From an uncultured Bacteroidales bacterium (lineage in GTDB: Bacteria > Bacteroidota > Bacteroidia > Bacteroidales > FEN-979): a DNA stretch of 64,000 nt. Where the stretch lies: positions 118,564-182,563 of the forward strand of contig CAJAUM010000022.1 of assembly GCA_903945175.1 (NCBI GenBank), given 5' to 3'. Shown one piece after another: positions 33,011-42,581 of the stretch. Position 1 is the stretch's first letter. Every line of letters starts with the position of its first letter. A program made the translations under genes and the position numbers. Below the pieces are notes generated by a model that was not told the origin of the DNA, ran no database searches, and worked only from the letters and a program-made list of their open reading frames with translations.

Positions 33011-34153
33011 ATGGTCCTTAAAACATTTCACGCCGATTCAGTCAAAGGGTTCAGGCAAGCCTGGGCGGATAACACCAGCGATGGCTTTCAGCCCAATGCG
33101 GCCGTTATCTTTTCCTCTGTTGATCTGGAGCTGCAGGAGCTGGTCTCATTTCTGCAGACAATAAAGATACAGGCGTTTGGTTGCAGCTCATGCGGTGAAT
33201 TTTTATATGACACCAACAATCAGGTCATTACCGAGGGCGGGGTGGTATGCTTGATGATGACCCTAATTCCGGAAAGTTTTGACATAAAGCAGTTTAACGG
33301 ACTGGGGCGATCTTCATTTGAACTGGGAAACAACATTGGAAAATGGGCCGGGGAGCGTTTTGAAAAACCGGCCATCCTTATTCTGGGAAGTGGTCTTGAA
33401 ACGGACGGAGAACAGCTCGTCAGGGGGATCCAGCATGTTGCCGGCAACGACGTCAGTATGTTTGGTGGATTGGCAGGGGATGATACCCAGTTTAAGGAAA
33501 CATTCGTATTTTCTGAAGAGAAGCTGGAGAACAACGGTGCCATAGCGATGGCTTTGAACACCAGCCAATACATAATCCAGGGATTGGCAACCAGTGGCTG
33601 GGTCAGCATCGGCGCCGACAAGATCATCACCCACGCAGAGGGAAATATAGTTTACACCATTGACGGGCAGCCGGCACTGGATGTCTATAAAGATTACCTG
33701 AACGTCAGTGATACCGACCTCCCCGAGATTGGGGTTGAATACCCACTGCTGATAAAGAAACCCGGGGCGCAGGATGTGCTTCGGGCTGTGATCAATGTTG
33801 ATCGTGAGAAAAAGTCACTGATTTTTGCCGGAACAGTTCCCAATGGGGCCGTGGTCACTTTTTCCAGTTCCCCCGGGTTTGAGATCATTGAATCGACCAG
33901 GAATAAGGTGAATGAATTTCACAACCACAACGAGGAGGCTGATTTGCTGATCCTCTTTTCCTGCATGGCCCGACACAATGCACTGGGACCAACCATTTCC
34001 GAAGAAATTGATGAAGCCTGGCACAACTGGGCCAAACCGCTGATCGGCTTTTTCACCTATGGGGAAATCGGAAACAATTACAATGCTGCCTGTGACTTTT
34101 ACAATGAGACCTTTACGATGGTTTCTATAAAGCAAAAGAGCGATGTCGCATAA
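33011..34153 (+). CDS. FIST domain sensor protein
   Basis: A 380-residue protein made of FIST_N ('AAVIFSSVDLELQELVSFLQ ... GCSSCGEF', 'GLAGDDTQFKETFVF') and FIST_C ('ALDVYKDYLNVSDTDLPEIGVEYPLLI', 'LIFSCMARHNALG', 'GFFTYGEIG'). FIST is a predicted small-molecule (possibly amino-acid) sensory domain. No signal peptide or membrane helix, so it acts in the cytoplasm. I chose ATG 33011 because upstream codons overlap the promoter region. Its end overlaps the next gene, a hybrid kinase, by 11 bp: translational coupling suggests that the FIST protein is the input module supplied in trans. Confidence 0.9.
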   Translation: MVLKTFHADSVKGFRQAWADNTSDGFQPNAAVIFSSVDLELQELVSFLQTIKIQAFGCSSCGEFLYDTNNQVITEGGVVCLMMTLIPESFDIKQFNGLGRSSFELGNNIGKWAGERFEKPAILILGSGLETDGEQLVRGIQHVAGNDVSMFGGLAGDDTQFKETFVFSEEKLENNGAIAMALNTSQYIIQGLATSGWVSIGADKIITHAEGNIVYTIDGQPALDVYKDYLNVSDTDLPEIGVEYPLLIKKPGAQDVLRAVINVDREKKSLIFAGTVPNGAVVTFSSSPGFEIIESTRNKVNEFHNHNEEADLLILFSCMARHNALGPTISEEIDEAWHNWAKPLIGFFTYGEIGNNYNAACDFYNETFTMVSIKQKSDVA

Positions 34154-35906
34154 AATCGTCACGCTGATCGAAGAAATTTCAAAAGCACAAAGCCCGGAAG
34201 CTTTTTTCGGACTTAAGGCGTTTCTGCTGAATGAACTGAAGAAGGTCCATTCGGATTATGATAAACTGGCCTTTAAATATGAGCGGTCAACCAAGGAAAA
34301 AAATATTCTTAACTCGCTGCTTACCAAGACATCTGTCGATCTAAAAAAGGTTTCAGACAACCTGAAAATCCGTGCTGAGGAACTTTCGATCTTGCTGACA
34401 ACCATTCCCGCATTCGTCTATTTCAAGGATACGCAACTCAAATACCAGATTGTGAACCAGCAATTCGCTGAATTGGCAGGAATTCCATCAGACCAGATTG
34501 CCGGAAAAATGATACATGAGGTTTTTCCCGGATACGAAAACAGCGATTATCTGGAAAAGGAATATGCTGTTTTAAAAAACGGCATTGCCTTATACGATCT
34601 CGAAGAGGAGCTTACTTTCAAAGACTGGAAACGCTGGATAAACAGTAACATTGCCCCTATCAGGAATCTTGAAAATCAGATTGTCGGATTGATTGGCATA
34701 TCCTGGGACATTACCGAGCGGAAACTACACGAAGAGGAGCTGCAGAAGTCGAATGAGTTAGCCGTAGCCGGAACACTGGCAAAAAACGAGTTCATTGCCA
34801 GTGTTTCCCACGAGTTCCGGACCCCGATGAACGGCATCCTTGGACTTTCAGAAATTTTAAAAAACTCACCTCTTGCCCCTGACCAGGTCGATTTGCTGAA
34901 TGGCATTATCTCCTCAGCTGAAAACCTTTTGGTACTGCTGAATGATGTTCTTGACTTTTCAGCCATCGAAGCAGGAAAGATGGAGATGGATTACCAGCCA
35001 TTTATGCTTGACCGCGTCATGGAGGATATATCACTGGTGATGAAAATGAAGGCGGCTGAAAAATCTCTTCTGTTTGATATTGTCATTGAGGAGATGGTGC
35101 CAAATCTCCTTATTGGCGACTCCCAGCGGTTTCGCCAGATCATGATCAACCTGACAAACAATGCCGTTAAATTCACTGAACATGGAAAAATTGCGGTACA
35201 TGTCAGCCTTGTTAAACTGTCGGGTAATTCAGCCCATCTCCGGTTTGAGGTGTCAGATACCGGGATTGGCATTGCTCCCGATGCGTTAAACTCCCTGTTC
35301 CGTGTGTTTTCAAGAATAAAACCATCAAAAGCCAGACAACAATCCGGAACCGGTCTCGGTCTATCGATCTGTAAAAAACTCACTGAACTTATGGGAGGCA
35401 GGATAGGAGTAGAAAGTTCACTTGGTAAAGGTTCCCTGTTTTGGTTTACCCTTCCGTTCACCTTGTCGATTCTTCATAAAAACCGGTCCCAGGAGGATCA
35501 ACCGGCAGCGTCTTCGTGTTTCAAACAAAAATTGGTGTTGGTAGCTGAGGACAATGCCATAAACCAGCGCATTGTAAGTTATCATTTGCAAAAAATGGGC
35601 TTTGAAGTAGAACTGGCCATAGATGGGCAGCAGGCGCTGGAGAAATATCATACCCGCAACTTTGACCTGGTCGTTCTTGATATCCAGATGCCGCTTATGG
35701 ACGGATACCAGGTTGCCAAAGCCATCAGGCAGGAAGAACAAGGCAGCATGCGGCATTTGCCCATCATCGCCTTAACCGCCAATGCCATGAAGGGCGACCG
35801 TGAGTCCTATCTTGAAGCGGGAATGGATGATTATGTAAGTAAACCGTTTACTTACGCTACCCTTGAGAAAGTCATCAGTAAAGCGCTATGTCGGGCGATC
35901 AATTAA
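34143..35906 (+). CDS. PAS hybrid histidine kinase with receiver domain
   Basis: A 587-residue soluble hybrid kinase. Order: N-terminal coiled coil (about 20-75), PAS ('IPAFVYFKDTQLKYQIVN ... IGISWDITERK', about 80-200), HisKA ('SVSHEFRTPMNGILG', His about 222), HATPase_c ('NLTNNAVKF', 'DTGIGIAP', 'SGTGLGLSI') and receiver ('LVAEDNAINQ ... LVVLDIQMPLMDG', Asp about 512; Lys in 'VSKPF'). There is no output DNA-binding or Hpt domain. Start overlaps the FIST gene by 11 bp, so the two should form a sensor-kinase unit. The 3' end overlaps the convergent GH3 gene by 8 bp. Confidence 0.94.
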   Translation: MSHKIVTLIEEISKAQSPEAFFGLKAFLLNELKKVHSDYDKLAFKYERSTKEKNILNSLLTKTSVDLKKVSDNLKIRAEELSILLTTIPAFVYFKDTQLKYQIVNQQFAELAGIPSDQIAGKMIHEVFPGYENSDYLEKEYAVLKNGIALYDLEEELTFKDWKRWINSNIAPIRNLENQIVGLIGISWDITERKLHEEELQKSNELAVAGTLAKNEFIASVSHEFRTPMNGILGLSEILKNSPLAPDQVDLLNGIISSAENLLVLLNDVLDFSAIEAGKMEMDYQPFMLDRVMEDISLVMKMKAAEKSLLFDIVIEEMVPNLLIGDSQRFRQIMINLTNNAVKFTEHGKIAVHVSLVKLSGNSAHLRFEVSDTGIGIAPDALNSLFRVFSRIKPSKARQQSGTGLGLSICKKLTELMGGRIGVESSLGKGSLFWFTLPFTLSILHKNRSQEDQPAASSCFKQKLVLVAEDNAINQRIVSYHLQKMGFEVELAIDGQQALEKYHTRNFDLVVLDIQMPLMDGYQVAKAIRQEEQGSMRHLPIIALTANAMKGDRESYLEAGMDDYVSKPFTYATLEKVISKALCRAIN

Positions 35907-38130
35907 CCTTGAAGGTTGCCGATATCGTTTCGGCTGAATTGGTTCCTGCGAATGCAGTGAATTCACCCGGTTCCCAGTATTTCTTCAGATCAGGATGATA
36001 AAACGCAAGGTCCGCTGTGGTGAGGCTGAATGCAATGCTTTTTGTCTCCCCCTTTTTGATATTCACCTTTTGGAAGCCTTTCAGTTCTTTCACCGGGCGC
36101 GTTACTGAGCCTACCTTATCCCGGATATAAAGCTGAACCACCTCCTCCCCATCACGGTTCCCGGTATTGGATACCTGAACCGTCACATTGATTTTATCTC
36201 CATCCACCCTGGTTTCCAGATTGGCATAGGTAAAGGTGGTGTAGCTGAGCCCATATCCAAAGGGATAGAGGGGATCATTTGAACAGTCGAGGTATCTGGA
36301 TACATATTTCGCGCCGGAATCAGCCGGATTATAGGGCCGTCCTGTATTCTTGGCATTGTAAAAAATGGGAATCTGACCTTCGTTTCGCGGAAAGGTCATG
36401 GTGAGTTTCCCGGAAGGATTTTTATCGCCAAACAACAGATCGGCAATTCCATTTCCGGCCTGTGTTCCACCAAACCATGTTTCAAGGATGGCCACATTGA
36501 GGCTACTCAGCCGGGAGATCGTCAGCGGCCGTCCATTGAAAAGCACGACGGCAACAGGTTTGCCTGTTTTGGCCATGGCTTCGGCAAGATCATTCTGAAC
36601 TCCGGGAAGGTCAATGGTGGAGCGGGAGGCGGCTTCACCGCTCATCCATCCGTTTTCGCCCAATGCAAGGATAATAAAATCCGCCTTTTGGGCCAGCTTC
36701 AATGCAGCTTCAAATCCACGCTTATCGCCATCGTTCGTATTGCACCCCTTTTCGTACAACAGTTCAACCCTGCTGCCGGCCCTTGATTTAACACCTTCCA
36801 GTAAGGTAACGCATTGCTCCCATTTCCCTGCTGCGGACCAGTTTCCAAGCATATCCTTCTTTGAATCACCCAGCGGACCGATGATCGCGATGGTTTTTAC
36901 CGTTTCCGGGATGGGAAGGATCTGGCCGGGGTTCTTTAATAACACACAGCTTTCGGCCACCAGTTTCCGGGCAAATGCAAGCTGATCAGGGGTCATAACT
37001 TCATTTTCCTGTCTTGATTTATTGCAATACCGGTAGGGATCGTCAAACAGCCCAAGTTTCATCTTGGCCTTCAGCACCCAGCGAACAGCATTGTCCACCG
37101 CATCCATGGAGACCTTTTTCTCTTTAATCAGTTCCGGAAGGTAATCGAGATAGGTACTGCCCATCATATCCATATCCACCCCGGCATTGATCGCCAGGCG
37201 TGCGGCATCTTTATTGTTTTCCGCGTTGCCATGGTTTACCATTTCATTGATCGAGGTATAGTCGGTCACCACAAAACCATTGAAGCCCCAGTCGTTGCGG
37301 AGCAGGTCGGTCATCAGCCATTTATTCGCAGTAGAAGGGACTCCTGCAATTTCATTGAATGAGGTCATGATTGAGCCTGCACCGGCATCCAAACAAGCTT
37401 TGTAAGGCGGGAGGTACCATTCGTAAAGCGAAAGCTCCGACACATCCACGGTATGGTAGTCGCGTCCTCCCTGGGCCGCTCCATAGGCCGCAAAATGCTT
37501 CGCACAGGCCATCATGGTATTGTTCGATTTAAGATCGGTTCCCTGGAAACCCCTGACCCTTGCAGCTGCAATTTTACTGCCCAACCAGGTATCTTCACCC
37601 GATCCTTCGGCAACCCTTCCCCAACGCGGATCACGGGCAACATCGACCATGGGGGAAAAGGTCCAGTTAAGCCCTTCAGCGGTGGCTTCCTGTGCGGCAA
37701 TACGTTCCGATTGTTCGATGGCTGCAAGGTTCCAGCTGCAGGATTGTCCCAGCGGGATCGGAAATATGGTACGATGACCATGAATGACATCATACCCAAA
37801 TATCATCGGGATCTTAAGACGTGATTCTTCGACAGCCATCCTCTGAAACTCGCGTACATAATCCACCGTGTAGGCATTGAAAAGTCCTCCGACTTTACCC
37901 TCTTTGATGAGTTTTTGATAATTGGTGCTGAGGGTGGGTCCGGTTACATCCCAGCCAGACATAAACAGGGTCAGCTGACCAGCTTTTTCATCCACCGTCA
38001 TGTTTTTAATCAACGCTTCAATTTTCGCATTGTCTGCAGAGACAATTCCTCCCTCCCCAGTATTCTGTGATTGCACTGTTTCTGCGATCAGCAGCAGCAT
38101 CAAAATGGCTGAAATTTTCAAATTACGCAT
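35899..38130 (-). CDS. GH3 beta-glucosidase, exported
   Basis: A 743-residue GH3 enzyme starting at ATG 38130, where a signal peptide ('KISAILMLLLIAETVQSQ') begins; the longer frame reads into the upstream gene. Seen: 'GYDVIHGHRTIFPIPLGQS', 'WTFSPMVDVARDPRWGR', 'ACAKHFAAYG', nucleophile Asp in 'GFVVTDYTSI' (about 287), then the C-terminal domain 'LLKNPGQILPI' and a fibronectin-like end 'YPFGYGLSYTTFTY'. GH3 enzymes remove glucose from the non-reducing end of beta-glucan oligosaccharides. It lies 32 bp downstream of the GH144-like gene and is the last PUL gene. Confidence 0.95.
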   Translation of the reverse strand: MRNLKISAILMLLLIAETVQSQNTGEGGIVSADNAKIEALIKNMTVDEKAGQLTLFMSGWDVTGPTLSTNYQKLIKEGKVGGLFNAYTVDYVREFQRMAVEESRLKIPMIFGYDVIHGHRTIFPIPLGQSCSWNLAAIEQSERIAAQEATAEGLNWTFSPMVDVARDPRWGRVAEGSGEDTWLGSKIAAARVRGFQGTDLKSNNTMMACAKHFAAYGAAQGGRDYHTVDVSELSLYEWYLPPYKACLDAGAGSIMTSFNEIAGVPSTANKWLMTDLLRNDWGFNGFVVTDYTSINEMVNHGNAENNKDAARLAINAGVDMDMMGSTYLDYLPELIKEKKVSMDAVDNAVRWVLKAKMKLGLFDDPYRYCNKSRQENEVMTPDQLAFARKLVAESCVLLKNPGQILPIPETVKTIAIIGPLGDSKKDMLGNWSAAGKWEQCVTLLEGVKSRAGSRVELLYEKGCNTNDGDKRGFEAALKLAQKADFIILALGENGWMSGEAASRSTIDLPGVQNDLAEAMAKTGKPVAVVLFNGRPLTISRLSSLNVAILETWFGGTQAGNGIADLLFGDKNPSGKLTMTFPRNEGQIPIFYNAKNTGRPYNPADSGAKYVSRYLDCSNDPLYPFGYGLSYTTFTYANLETRVDGDKINVTVQVSNTGNRDGEEVVQLYIRDKVGSVTRPVKELKGFQKVNIKKGETKSIAFSLTTADLAFYHPDLKKYWEPGEFTAFAGTNSAETISATFKVN

Positions 38131-38162
38131 AGCGGTTGTATTAAACGCGTTAAACAATAAAA

Positions 38163-40133
38163 TCAGTAGGTAAATCCAAGTTTGGTCAGTCCGCCGTTCA
38201 CAGCGGGATGCGACATAAACAAATCCCATAAAAGGCCACTCCTGTGGTTTTCTATCATACACACAATGGGGCCCTGGTCGATGGCGAGGTATGAATCGGC
38301 CCACCATCCATCCCTGGGAGAAAATGCATCATAAAATCCATAGTCGCCCCAGAGATGATCACCCAGGGTGTAATAGAAAAACCGGATGGCCTTCATTGAC
38401 TGGCTTGTCGCATAGGGAAGTGCTGAAACGGCCGCTGTGGGGGAGATGACGCCCAGGTCATTGGTAGGCGAATGGGCACTGTATCCATCGGGATTGTCAC
38501 TGGCCGTAAGTCCCCAGCAAGCTGTGCTGTATCCAATATAATTCCTGGGATTTGTATAGCAATAGGTCCAGTTGATCAGAGAATGATTTACATTCTGCTC
38601 CCAATAGTTTGCATACAGATCCCGGAGGTTTCGGGGATCCAATCCCAGAAAGGAGTAATGGCTGAAAAACAAAGGTCCGCCATAAGCTTCGCCAAGAGGC
38701 AGCTTGATTCCGTAATAGCTCTCCCCGTTTATAATTCCGCCGCTTCTGGCGAATCCCTGATGGTACACGGCGGCCGTGATCGGGTGGGTTGTGGATGTTG
38801 CGGCGACAATATAGGTGATCAGTGTTTCATTGTACCCTCTTATGGGCATATTCATGATCCATCCCAGGCTGGGCGACCAATGCCAGTACAATACATTCTG
38901 TCCGCGGGTAAACCAGTCATATTCCACTGCATCGGTGAGGGCATCGATCCTTGTAACCAGGCTTTGCTCAGCAGAAACAGCCGGATCAAGGTACTGGCGC
39001 ATGGTCATCAGTCCCTGCACCATGTAAGATGTTTCGACCAGGTCGGCTCCATTGTCATTGGTGCCAAAAGGAATGGTTTTCCCTGTCGACCCGTTCAGCC
39101 AATGGGCCCATGCTCCATGATACCGGTCGCAGGTTTCGAGAAAAGATAAAATTTTAATCAGCCTGGTCAACCCCTGGTCACGGGTGATGAATCCGCGTTC
39201 CATTCCAACGATCAGCGTCATCACCCCGAACCCGGAACCGCCTATGGTCACGATGTCACCGGAGCTGTTTCGCTCCCGTGCCAGGCCACAGGCAGGATGG
39301 GCCAAATCATAAAAGTAACGGAACGTTTTTTCCTGGACCAGGGTAAGAAGCTGGTCATCGGGAATGATCGGAAATTTGGGAGTGGAATCCAGTGCAGTAT
39401 AAAAGTAATTGGCAAATCCATCGAAGGTGAACCCGTTCGCGGAGGTCAGATTCTTTGAAATATTTAAAAAACACTGCGAAAAATCTTTCAACGGCTGCAT
39501 GTTTGAAACCGTCAGTTTTTTATTGTTTCCCGAGAGCATAAATTTCAATGGCATCCCGGATGTCAGGTAAAAATAGGTAGCCAGGGTGGCAGGATCGAGG
39601 GAATCGGAAAAAGAGATCTCGAAACTGACATTTTTCCAATCAATATTTTTGGGCTTCAGGGGCAATTGAAAAGGCTGCTGGTTGACTGTAATGGTCTCAA
39701 TACGTAATTTTCCAGCAACCGTGGTAAAGGCATACTCAATTCCGGGGAAGGTCTCACCCAGGGATCCCTTCAATCCGGAGGTGATCAGCAGTGTATAGTT
39801 CGCTAAATGAACCAGCGGTTTGACCGGGGAGAGGCTGACGGTCCTGTTTTCATCGGACAGCACGAGATTACCGGATACCTGAATGTTATCCGCTGTTTTC
39901 AGAAGTATGCCGTCGCTGATTGTCGAAGGATCGAGGGCGCTGTTAAAATAGATATGAATGGAGCTGTCAACGGCAATCTCTTTTGTGGTCTCCCCGCTTA
40001 CCAACACAACTGTCCCGGCTTTTACCTGCGACAGCTGGAGGATTCCGGTGGGGGTCTCTGGTGTCTTCTTTTTACAGGCGGGGGAGAAAAGAATAGCAAC
40101 CAAAAACAGTATTACAAGCGGGGATGGTTTCAT
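38163..40133 (-). CDS. GH144-like endo-beta-glucanase lipoprotein
   Basis: A 656-residue lipoprotein (lipobox near 'LFSPACKKK'). After a Ser/Thr-rich linker come one or two Ig-like (Big_5) domains (about 30-230), then a C-terminal catalytic domain of about 400 residues: 'LTLVQEKTFRYFYDLAHPACGLARER', 'IGGSGFGVMTLIVGMERGF', 'GAWAHWLNGSTGKTIPF', 'NGADLVETSYMVQGL', 'WHWSPSLGWIMNMPIRGYNETLITYI', 'GDHLWGDYGFYDAF'. This is the 'glycoamylase' fold of GH144, whose characterised members are endo-beta-1,2-glucanases. Sequence alone does not prove linkage specificity. Cotranscribed with the GH3 gene. Confidence 0.88.
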   Translation of the reverse strand: MKPSPLVILFLVAILFSPACKKKTPETPTGILQLSQVKAGTVVLVSGETTKEIAVDSSIHIYFNSALDPSTISDGILLKTADNIQVSGNLVLSDENRTVSLSPVKPLVHLANYTLLITSGLKGSLGETFPGIEYAFTTVAGKLRIETITVNQQPFQLPLKPKNIDWKNVSFEISFSDSLDPATLATYFYLTSGMPLKFMLSGNNKKLTVSNMQPLKDFSQCFLNISKNLTSANGFTFDGFANYFYTALDSTPKFPIIPDDQLLTLVQEKTFRYFYDLAHPACGLARERNSSGDIVTIGGSGFGVMTLIVGMERGFITRDQGLTRLIKILSFLETCDRYHGAWAHWLNGSTGKTIPFGTNDNGADLVETSYMVQGLMTMRQYLDPAVSAEQSLVTRIDALTDAVEYDWFTRGQNVLYWHWSPSLGWIMNMPIRGYNETLITYIVAATSTTHPITAAVYHQGFARSGGIINGESYYGIKLPLGEAYGGPLFFSHYSFLGLDPRNLRDLYANYWEQNVNHSLINWTYCYTNPRNYIGYSTACWGLTASDNPDGYSAHSPTNDLGVISPTAAVSALPYATSQSMKAIRFFYYTLGDHLWGDYGFYDAFSPRDGWWADSYLAIDQGPIVCMIENHRSGLLWDLFMSHPAVNGGLTKLGFTY

Positions 40134-40181
40134 GATCGGGAATCTGAAAATTGCAATAAAAATAGTTGCGTATCATTGAAA

Positions 40182-40219
40182 AAATAAAAGAGCTCCCCAT
40201 AAGAGAAGCTCCTTTATTT
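40182..40219 (-). terminator. Bidirectional intrinsic terminator within the PUL
   Basis: A 13-bp stem with one wobble (AAATAAAAGAGCT, 40182-40194, against 40207-40219), with T-rich tails on both strands. It lies between the surface-protein gene (ends 40239) and the GH144-like gene (starts 40133), so transcription from the SusCD part should largely stop here. Confidence 0.75.
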
Positions 40220-40238
40220 TTATGTGTCAGTCACGCTG

Positions 40239-42473
40239 CTAATACTTCATTATCTTTTGAGTTAACTGACCACCGGATTTTCCATAGAATGTAATGAAAT
40301 ACATCCCATTGGATAGTTCTGAAATGCTGATTGTTTTTTTGCCGATGCCAAAATTTTCCAAACGACGAACCTCTTGTCCGACCATGCTGGTAATAACAAC
40401 CTGGCTCAATTCGGTTGTTGCATTGATATTCAGCACCTCCTTCACAGGGTTGGGATATGTTTGGATTTTACCTGCAAGAGGATTTTCTTCAATCCCCTCT
40501 GGGAACAACGATCCCCATTTGAAATTGAACGTTGTATCGACACGTACTTTGGCTACCCTGTTGTCACCTCCGGCCCATTCTCCGCCATCCCAGCCTGCTC
40601 CTTTAAAGAACTTGAACTGGTAGGATCCGATTGAATCAAGCGTCATTGTTATGGCATAAATTGAGTCAGTTGCCGGAGTTAAAGCGGTTAATTCATTGTT
40701 CGGATTGTCGCCAGGTGTATTCCATGAGCCGTAAATGCCTCCGAAATTCCCTGCAACGTAAACAGGTTCTCCGGCCAGTTTAGATCCCTTCATATTAACC
40801 TTGAAAGTCACGGTAACTGGTTTAAAGCCCCACAAGCATGAAAGGGTTGCATCATCTGTAACTGTGACTTTACGGTTCGGATCTCCTGCCCATTCGCCAC
40901 CGGCCCAGCCGGCTGCTTTGAAGAATTTAAACTGGAAGGAGCCAGGCGCATCAAGCGCCAATACGATGGAATATATGGAGTCAGTCAGCGGGAGTTCAGC
41001 GGTAAGTGCATTATTTAAATTGGTGCCGGGTTCATTCCAAACACCATACATGCCACCAAAATCTCCTGCAAAAAAGACCGGTTCTCCGGCAAGTTTAGAT
41101 CCCTTCATGTTAACCTTCAGTGTCAGGGAAACTGCATCTTGACCAAATTTATAGGTATGATCAAAATCTCCGGTAACTGTGAGCGTACGATCAGCGCTTA
41201 CGCCCTCACCACCGTTCCAGCCTGTTCCTTTGAAGAACTTAAATTTATAGATGGCTGAAGCAAGGTTCATGGTAAGGGAATAGATTGAGTCGCCATCAGG
41301 ATCGGTCATCAGATTATTGGCATTTGTTCCCGGTTCATTCCATGTTCCGTAGATGCCGCCAAAATCGCCTGCAAGATAAACGGGTTGTCCGGCAGTTAGT
41401 TTTGACCCATGCATATCAACATTCAGCTTCTGAACAGGTGGGACGATCGGATTGGGGTTGTTGTTCAGGATGATGTCGTCGAAATACATGACTATGTCCT
41501 TCGTAAGCGTAAGGGGGTCTTCAAAATCAGGCATCAGGGCTATGATTGGATAGGGGCCGGTTTTGCTTGAAAAATCGAACACCATGTCCTCCCAGACACC
41601 GGTAGAGGTTTGCGGGCCTGTAGATGGAGCTTCCATCGTACCGGAAGCGCCGCCTTCAATTTTAAATTTAACCGGGCTGATGCGGGGTTTCCACACTTTA
41701 ACGTGCATGTATTTGTTGGCGGTAACATCAACAGGGGTTGTTGACCAGAATCCGCCCCAGGGAACGCCATTCATGCTGCGGAAAAACTTGATGACATAGC
41801 TGCTTATATTGATTCCGTTAGGATCAGGATTCGGAACCTTAACCATGTAACTGTTATCTGTCGGGCCACCCAACATATAATTTAACGGAATGCTCTCATA
41901 ATCCTCGATCATGTAAGCGGAGGGACTGTTCGGAAGTGAATCGTTGTTGACCATGATCTGGTCAAAATAGATGGTGATATCATCGGTAAGTGCGAGTGGA
42001 TCCTCAAAGTCGGGCATGAGCTGAACTTTTGGATAGAGGCCTGTTTTGGAACGGAAATCAAATACAATATCCTCCCATCCATCAACCACGGTTTGCGGGT
42101 ATTTTGAAGCGATTTCCAATGCTCCGGTAGTACCGCCTTCAATTTTGAATTTAATAGGGCTGATACGTGATTTCCATACCAGGACATGTACGAACTTGTT
42201 CACAGTGAAATCAACAGGTGTTGCAGCGGTGGCATAAAATCCACCCCAGGGAACACCGTTTTTACTACGGAAATATTCCACCACATAAGCGGTAGTATTG
42301 AGGCCGCCGTTGTGAGGGTTTGGAACAACGGTCATGGTACTGTTGTCTGTTGCCCCACCCAGCATCAGATTCATCTTGAGGCTCTCAAAGTCTTCTACGA
42401 CCTGTGCCAATGATGAACCGGCCATGGCCAGCAACATAAAAGAAATTAGTAAAAGTTTTTTCATGGTGTTCAT
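40239..42473 (-). CDS. Multi-repeat T9SS surface glycan-binding protein (no enzyme domain seen)
   Basis: A 744-residue protein with a signal peptide ('LLISFMLLAMAGSSLAQ'). Two tandem repeats of about 160 residues follow ('VEDFESLKMNLMLGG ... IYFDQIMVNND' and 'IEDYESIPLNYMLGG ... MYFDDIILNNN'), then three tandem repeats of about 105 residues ('MHGSKLTAGQPVYLAGDFGGIYG', 'MKGSKLAGEPVFFAGDFGGMYG', 'MKGSKLAGEPVYVAGNFGGIYG'), which look like starch-binding/E-set-type modules, and a C-terminal T9SS sorting domain ('YPNPVKEVLNIN ... LSNGMYFITFYG'). The repeats also match as DNA (period about 313 and 489 bp). A role as a surface glycan-binding protein fits the PUL. Own promoter: TATCTTTG at 42501-42508. 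Confidence 0.85.
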   Translation of the reverse strand: MNTMKKLLLISFMLLAMAGSSLAQVVEDFESLKMNLMLGGATDNSTMTVVPNPHNGGLNTTAYVVEYFRSKNGVPWGGFYATAATPVDFTVNKFVHVLVWKSRISPIKFKIEGGTTGALEIASKYPQTVVDGWEDIVFDFRSKTGLYPKVQLMPDFEDPLALTDDITIYFDQIMVNNDSLPNSPSAYMIEDYESIPLNYMLGGPTDNSYMVKVPNPDPNGINISSYVIKFFRSMNGVPWGGFWSTTPVDVTANKYMHVKVWKPRISPVKFKIEGGASGTMEAPSTGPQTSTGVWEDMVFDFSSKTGPYPIIALMPDFEDPLTLTKDIVMYFDDIILNNNPNPIVPPVQKLNVDMHGSKLTAGQPVYLAGDFGGIYGTWNEPGTNANNLMTDPDGDSIYSLTMNLASAIYKFKFFKGTGWNGGEGVSADRTLTVTGDFDHTYKFGQDAVSLTLKVNMKGSKLAGEPVFFAGDFGGMYGVWNEPGTNLNNALTAELPLTDSIYSIVLALDAPGSFQFKFFKAAGWAGGEWAGDPNRKVTVTDDATLSCLWGFKPVTVTFKVNMKGSKLAGEPVYVAGNFGGIYGSWNTPGDNPNNELTALTPATDSIYAITMTLDSIGSYQFKFFKGAGWDGGEWAGGDNRVAKVRVDTTFNFKWGSLFPEGIEENPLAGKIQTYPNPVKEVLNINATTELSQVVITSMVGQEVRRLENFGIGKKTISISELSNGMYFITFYGKSGGQLTQKIMKY

Positions 42474-42500
42474 TTTTTAGTGAATAATAATTTTGCTTTT

Positions 42501-42508
42501 CAAAGATA
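42501..42508 (-). promoter_or_regulatory. -7 element (TATCTTTG) of the surface-protein gene
   Basis: On the minus strand a perfect TAnnTTTG element in the 108-bp gap upstream of the gene at 40239-42473; no convincing -33 element. Confidence 0.5.
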
Positions 42509-42581
42509 ATACAAATAGGGCTTAGGTCTTTAAACTTTTTTCAAAAAAAATATTTTCTTTCTTTGGACCTGAAAAATACAA

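Noticed and set aside
38131..38307. Longer GH3 start at 38307
   Set aside because: The extra residues overlap the end of the GH144-like gene in another frame and precede the true signal peptide.
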